Source of the DNA: Lachnospiraceae bacterium | Lineage (GTDB): Bacteria; Bacillota; Clostridia; Lachnospirales; Lachnospiraceae | Direction: 5' to 3' | DNA: 64,000 nucleotides | Assembly (NCBI GenBank): GCA_031272185.1 | Contig: JAISUG010000010.1 | Location: forward strand, 18,347-82,346 | In this document: positions 62,511-64,000 of the stretch, in pieces | Layout: each line of letters begins with the position of its first letter | How positions within the stretch are numbered: position 1 is the first letter of the stretch | Notes under the pieces: generated by a model | The model's database searches: none | The model's input: the letters and a program-made list of their open reading frames with translations, nothing else | Told to the model about the DNA's origin: nothing | Program-made: the position numbers and the translations under genes

Positions 62511-62945
62511 TCACACACTCAGTTTCAAAGCTTCGGGTTTCTGGGCGGCCTGTTCGTGGTCCGGCCCGGCGTACACATGGAGCTTCCGATACATCTGCTT
62601 TCCGAGCGGTCCCTTGGGGAGCATGCCCTTGACGGCGAGTTCCACCACCCTTTCGGGTTTCTTCGCCTTCATCTGGCGGAGGGTCGTTTCCTTCATCCCG
62701 CCCACGTACTCGGAGTGGTGATAATAGATCTTCTGTTCCAGTTTCCGTCCCGTCACCCGCAGTTTCGCCGCATTGACCACGATTACATTGTCCCCGCAGT
62801 CCAAAAAGGGCGTGAATGTGGGCTTGTTCTTCCCCCGCAGGATCGCCGCCACCTGAGAGGCCAAACGCCCCAATGTATAATCAGCGGCATCGACCACATA
62901 CCATTTGCGTTCAATCGCCGCCGGATTCGCCATATAGCTCTTCAT
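62511..62945 (-). CDS. rplM: 50S ribosomal protein L13
   Basis: 144 residues from ATG 62945, after AGGAGGATGACC. Seen: [38 protein letters not shown], and [11 protein letters not shown]. Starts the rplM-rpsI-rpmE transcript under a perfect sigma-A promoter. Its ~180-nt leader contains a GTGAGC/GCTCAC hairpin; L13 leaders are autoregulatory in Firmicutes, so a similar role is possible. Confidence 0.99.
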   Translation of the reverse strand: MKSYMANPAAIERKWYVVDAADYTLGRLASQVAAILRGKNKPTFTPFLDCGDNVIVVNAAKLRVTGRKLEQKIYYHHSEYVGGMKETTLRQMKAKKPERVVELAVKGMLPKGPLGKQMYRKLHVYAGPDHEQAAQKPEALKLSV

Positions 62946-63131
62946 CGGTCATCCTCCTAAATATCGTATCATGCGGCCGCGCCGGACCCGCAAACAACAA
63001 GAAACCGCGGCGACCGCAATGGCTCACGTGAGCGCCGGCTCACATTGGCAAGCACAAAAACACAGCGTCCGTCGGCAGGAAGTCGTTTCCGGGGCTTTGG
63101 TAACGGCATCCGCCAAACGTCACAGAGAGAT

Positions 63132-63160
63132 ATTATAATCCATCCATCCGGGTGTGTCAA
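63132..63160 (-). promoter_or_regulatory. Perfect-consensus promoter of rplM
   Basis: Minus strand: -35 TTGACA (63160-63155), 17-nt spacer, -10 TATAAT (63137-63132). Transcription from about 63125. The gap 62946-63279 holds this promoter, the leader and the leuA 3' hairpin, and no gene. Confidence 0.9.
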
Positions 63161-63249
63161 GGATTATTTTCAAAAAACCAGCACACAGCAGCTTGGGCAC
63201 GCCCCTACGCCTCATCGGATGTCTAGGGAGTGACTTGTAACCTTCAAAT

Positions 63250-63272
63250 GGGCGGCTGACAAGCAGCCGCCC
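63250..63272 (-). terminator. Hairpin after leuA
   Basis: Minus strand: GGGCGGCTG, loop CTTGT, CAGCCGCCC, a perfect 9-bp stem just after the leuA stop. The following ATTTG is a poor U-tract, so termination is likely but not certain. Confidence 0.6.
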
Positions 63273-63279
63273 GCAACCC

Positions 63280-64000
63280 TCAAAAGAACAACCGGTTCAC
63301 AGCCGAGAACAGCCCTCGTATGGAAGCCCGGGTGATGTTGGAGCTGATGCCCACGCCGTACGTGGCTTTGCCGCCCTTTACGTCCAGGAGGTGTATGTAC
63401 GACGCCGCCTGGGCGTTGGACCCCGACCGCAGGGCGTGCTCGCTGTAGTCCAGCACCTTCAGCTGGGCGCCCAGCACCTCTTCCAGCCCCCTCTGCACCG
63501 CATCTATGGGGCCGTTGCCCACACCCTCGAACACCTTCTCGATGCCGTTCTGGGTATATGTGACGATGGCCTTGGTGGCAAATGAGCCGTCCGGCGCCTC
63601 CGTGTCCGTGATGACGCTCTTGCGGAAATGCAGCGGCTCCTTTCTCTCCAGGTAGTGGTTCCGGAACTCCTCCATGATCTGCTCGGGGGACACCTCGCCC
63701 TGTTTCTCCGAGATCTCCTGGATCACGTCCGCGAATTCCTTGTGCATCCCCTTGGGCAGCTTGAAGCCGTAGAAATTGTCCATGACGAACGCCACGCCGC
63801 CCTTGCCGGATTGGGAGTTGATGCGCACCACCGGCTCGTACCGGCGCCCGATGTCGCTGGGGTCGATGGGCAGGTAAGGCACCTCCCACACATAGGAACG
63901 CCTCTCCTCCCTCGCCTGCATCCCCTTGTTGATGGCATCCTGGTGGGACCCGGAAAACGCCGTGAACACCAGCTTGCCCGCATATGGGTGGCGGGGGTGT
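63280..64000 (-). CDS. leuA: 2-isopropylmalate synthase, 5' end off window
   Basis: About 240 codons, the C-terminal part; the frame runs off the right edge. Seen: HPYAGKLVFTAFSGSHQDAINKG, IGRRYEPVVRINSQSGKGG (end of the catalytic barrel and subdomains), then the allosteric domain with DAVQRGLEEVLGAQL and ASYIHL. The long type (LeuA type 2, ~550 residues) is indicated. It condenses acetyl-CoA and 2-oxoisovalerate, the first committed step of leucine synthesis, and is feedback-inhibited by leucine through the C-terminal domain. Confidence 0.97.
   Translation of the reverse strand, partial: HPRHPYAGKLVFTAFSGSHQDAINKGMQAREERRSYVWEVPYLPIDPSDIGRRYEPVVRINSQSGKGGVAFVMDNFYGFKLPKGMHKEFADVIQEISEKQGEVSPEQIMEEFRNHYLERKEPLHFRKSVITDTEAPDGSFATKAIVTYTQNGIEKVFEGVGNGPIDAVQRGLEEVLGAQLKVLDYSEHALRSGSNAQAASYIHLLDVKGGKATYGVGISSNITRASIRGLFSAVNRLFF

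Overview
The window is a GC-rich chromosomal segment from an anaerobic-looking Bacillota, most likely class Clostridia. The evidence is textbook sigma-A promoters (TTGACA/17 bp/TATAAT upstream of rplM), an L31 with a Cys pair motif, a formate-tetrahydrofolate gene set with a formate transporter, a K+-type membrane pyrophosphatase, and DRTGG and PHP genes. The species cannot be named from sequence reading alone. No rRNA, tRNA, CRISPR array, transposase or prophage was seen.

Layout. 1-8.7 kb (minus strand): a three-gene operon encoding a vWA membrane protein, a 1,236-residue FtsZ/tubulin-superfamily protein and a two-TM protein cut by the left edge. 8.8-9.8 kb: a RelB-like antitoxin and PIN toxin pair. 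9.8-15 kb: hisB, a DUF4349 lipoprotein and a two-component system. 15-22 kb: a PD-(D/E)XK/AAA-like protein, trmL, an inflated folC and hppA. 22.3-29 kb: a folate one-carbon block (5-formyl-THF cyclo-ligase, fhs, fchA, folD, formate channel, folate ECF S-component). 29-35 kb: DRTGG, PHP, polysaccharide deacetylase, hisH, hisF, ung, uppP. 35-43 kb: an ATPase remnant, a glyoxylate-carboligase-like ThDP enzyme with a divergent IclR regulator, amt, an aminotransferase and a 2-hydroxyacid dehydrogenase. 43-50 kb: a complete oligopeptide ABC importer. 50-53 kb: MATE, P-II, GNAT, NusG-II genes. 53-64 kb (minus): glmM, rfbD, rfbB, rfbA, prfA, prmC, DUF1385, rpmE, rpsI, rplM and the 3' part of leuA.

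How it fits together. Most genes are housekeeping: folate C1 flux fed by formate, nitrogen and amino-acid handling, cell-wall and dTDP-rhamnose precursors, and translation. The accessory part is the tubulin/vWA/two-TM operon next to the toxin-antitoxin pair. Its layout suggests an extracytoplasmic vWA sensor linked through the membrane to a cytoplasmic GTPase filament system, but its job is unknown.

The most distinctive property of the whole window is pervasive short tandem duplication. Arrays inside genes have units that are multiples of three (15, 18, 24, 30, 72, 78 bp) and inflate conserved enzymes such as FolC, 5-formyl-THF cyclo-ligase and PrmC. Arrays between genes have units of 13, 17, 32, 71, 72 and about 79 bp. 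A separate dispersed element of about 65-70 bp occurs in four gene gaps.
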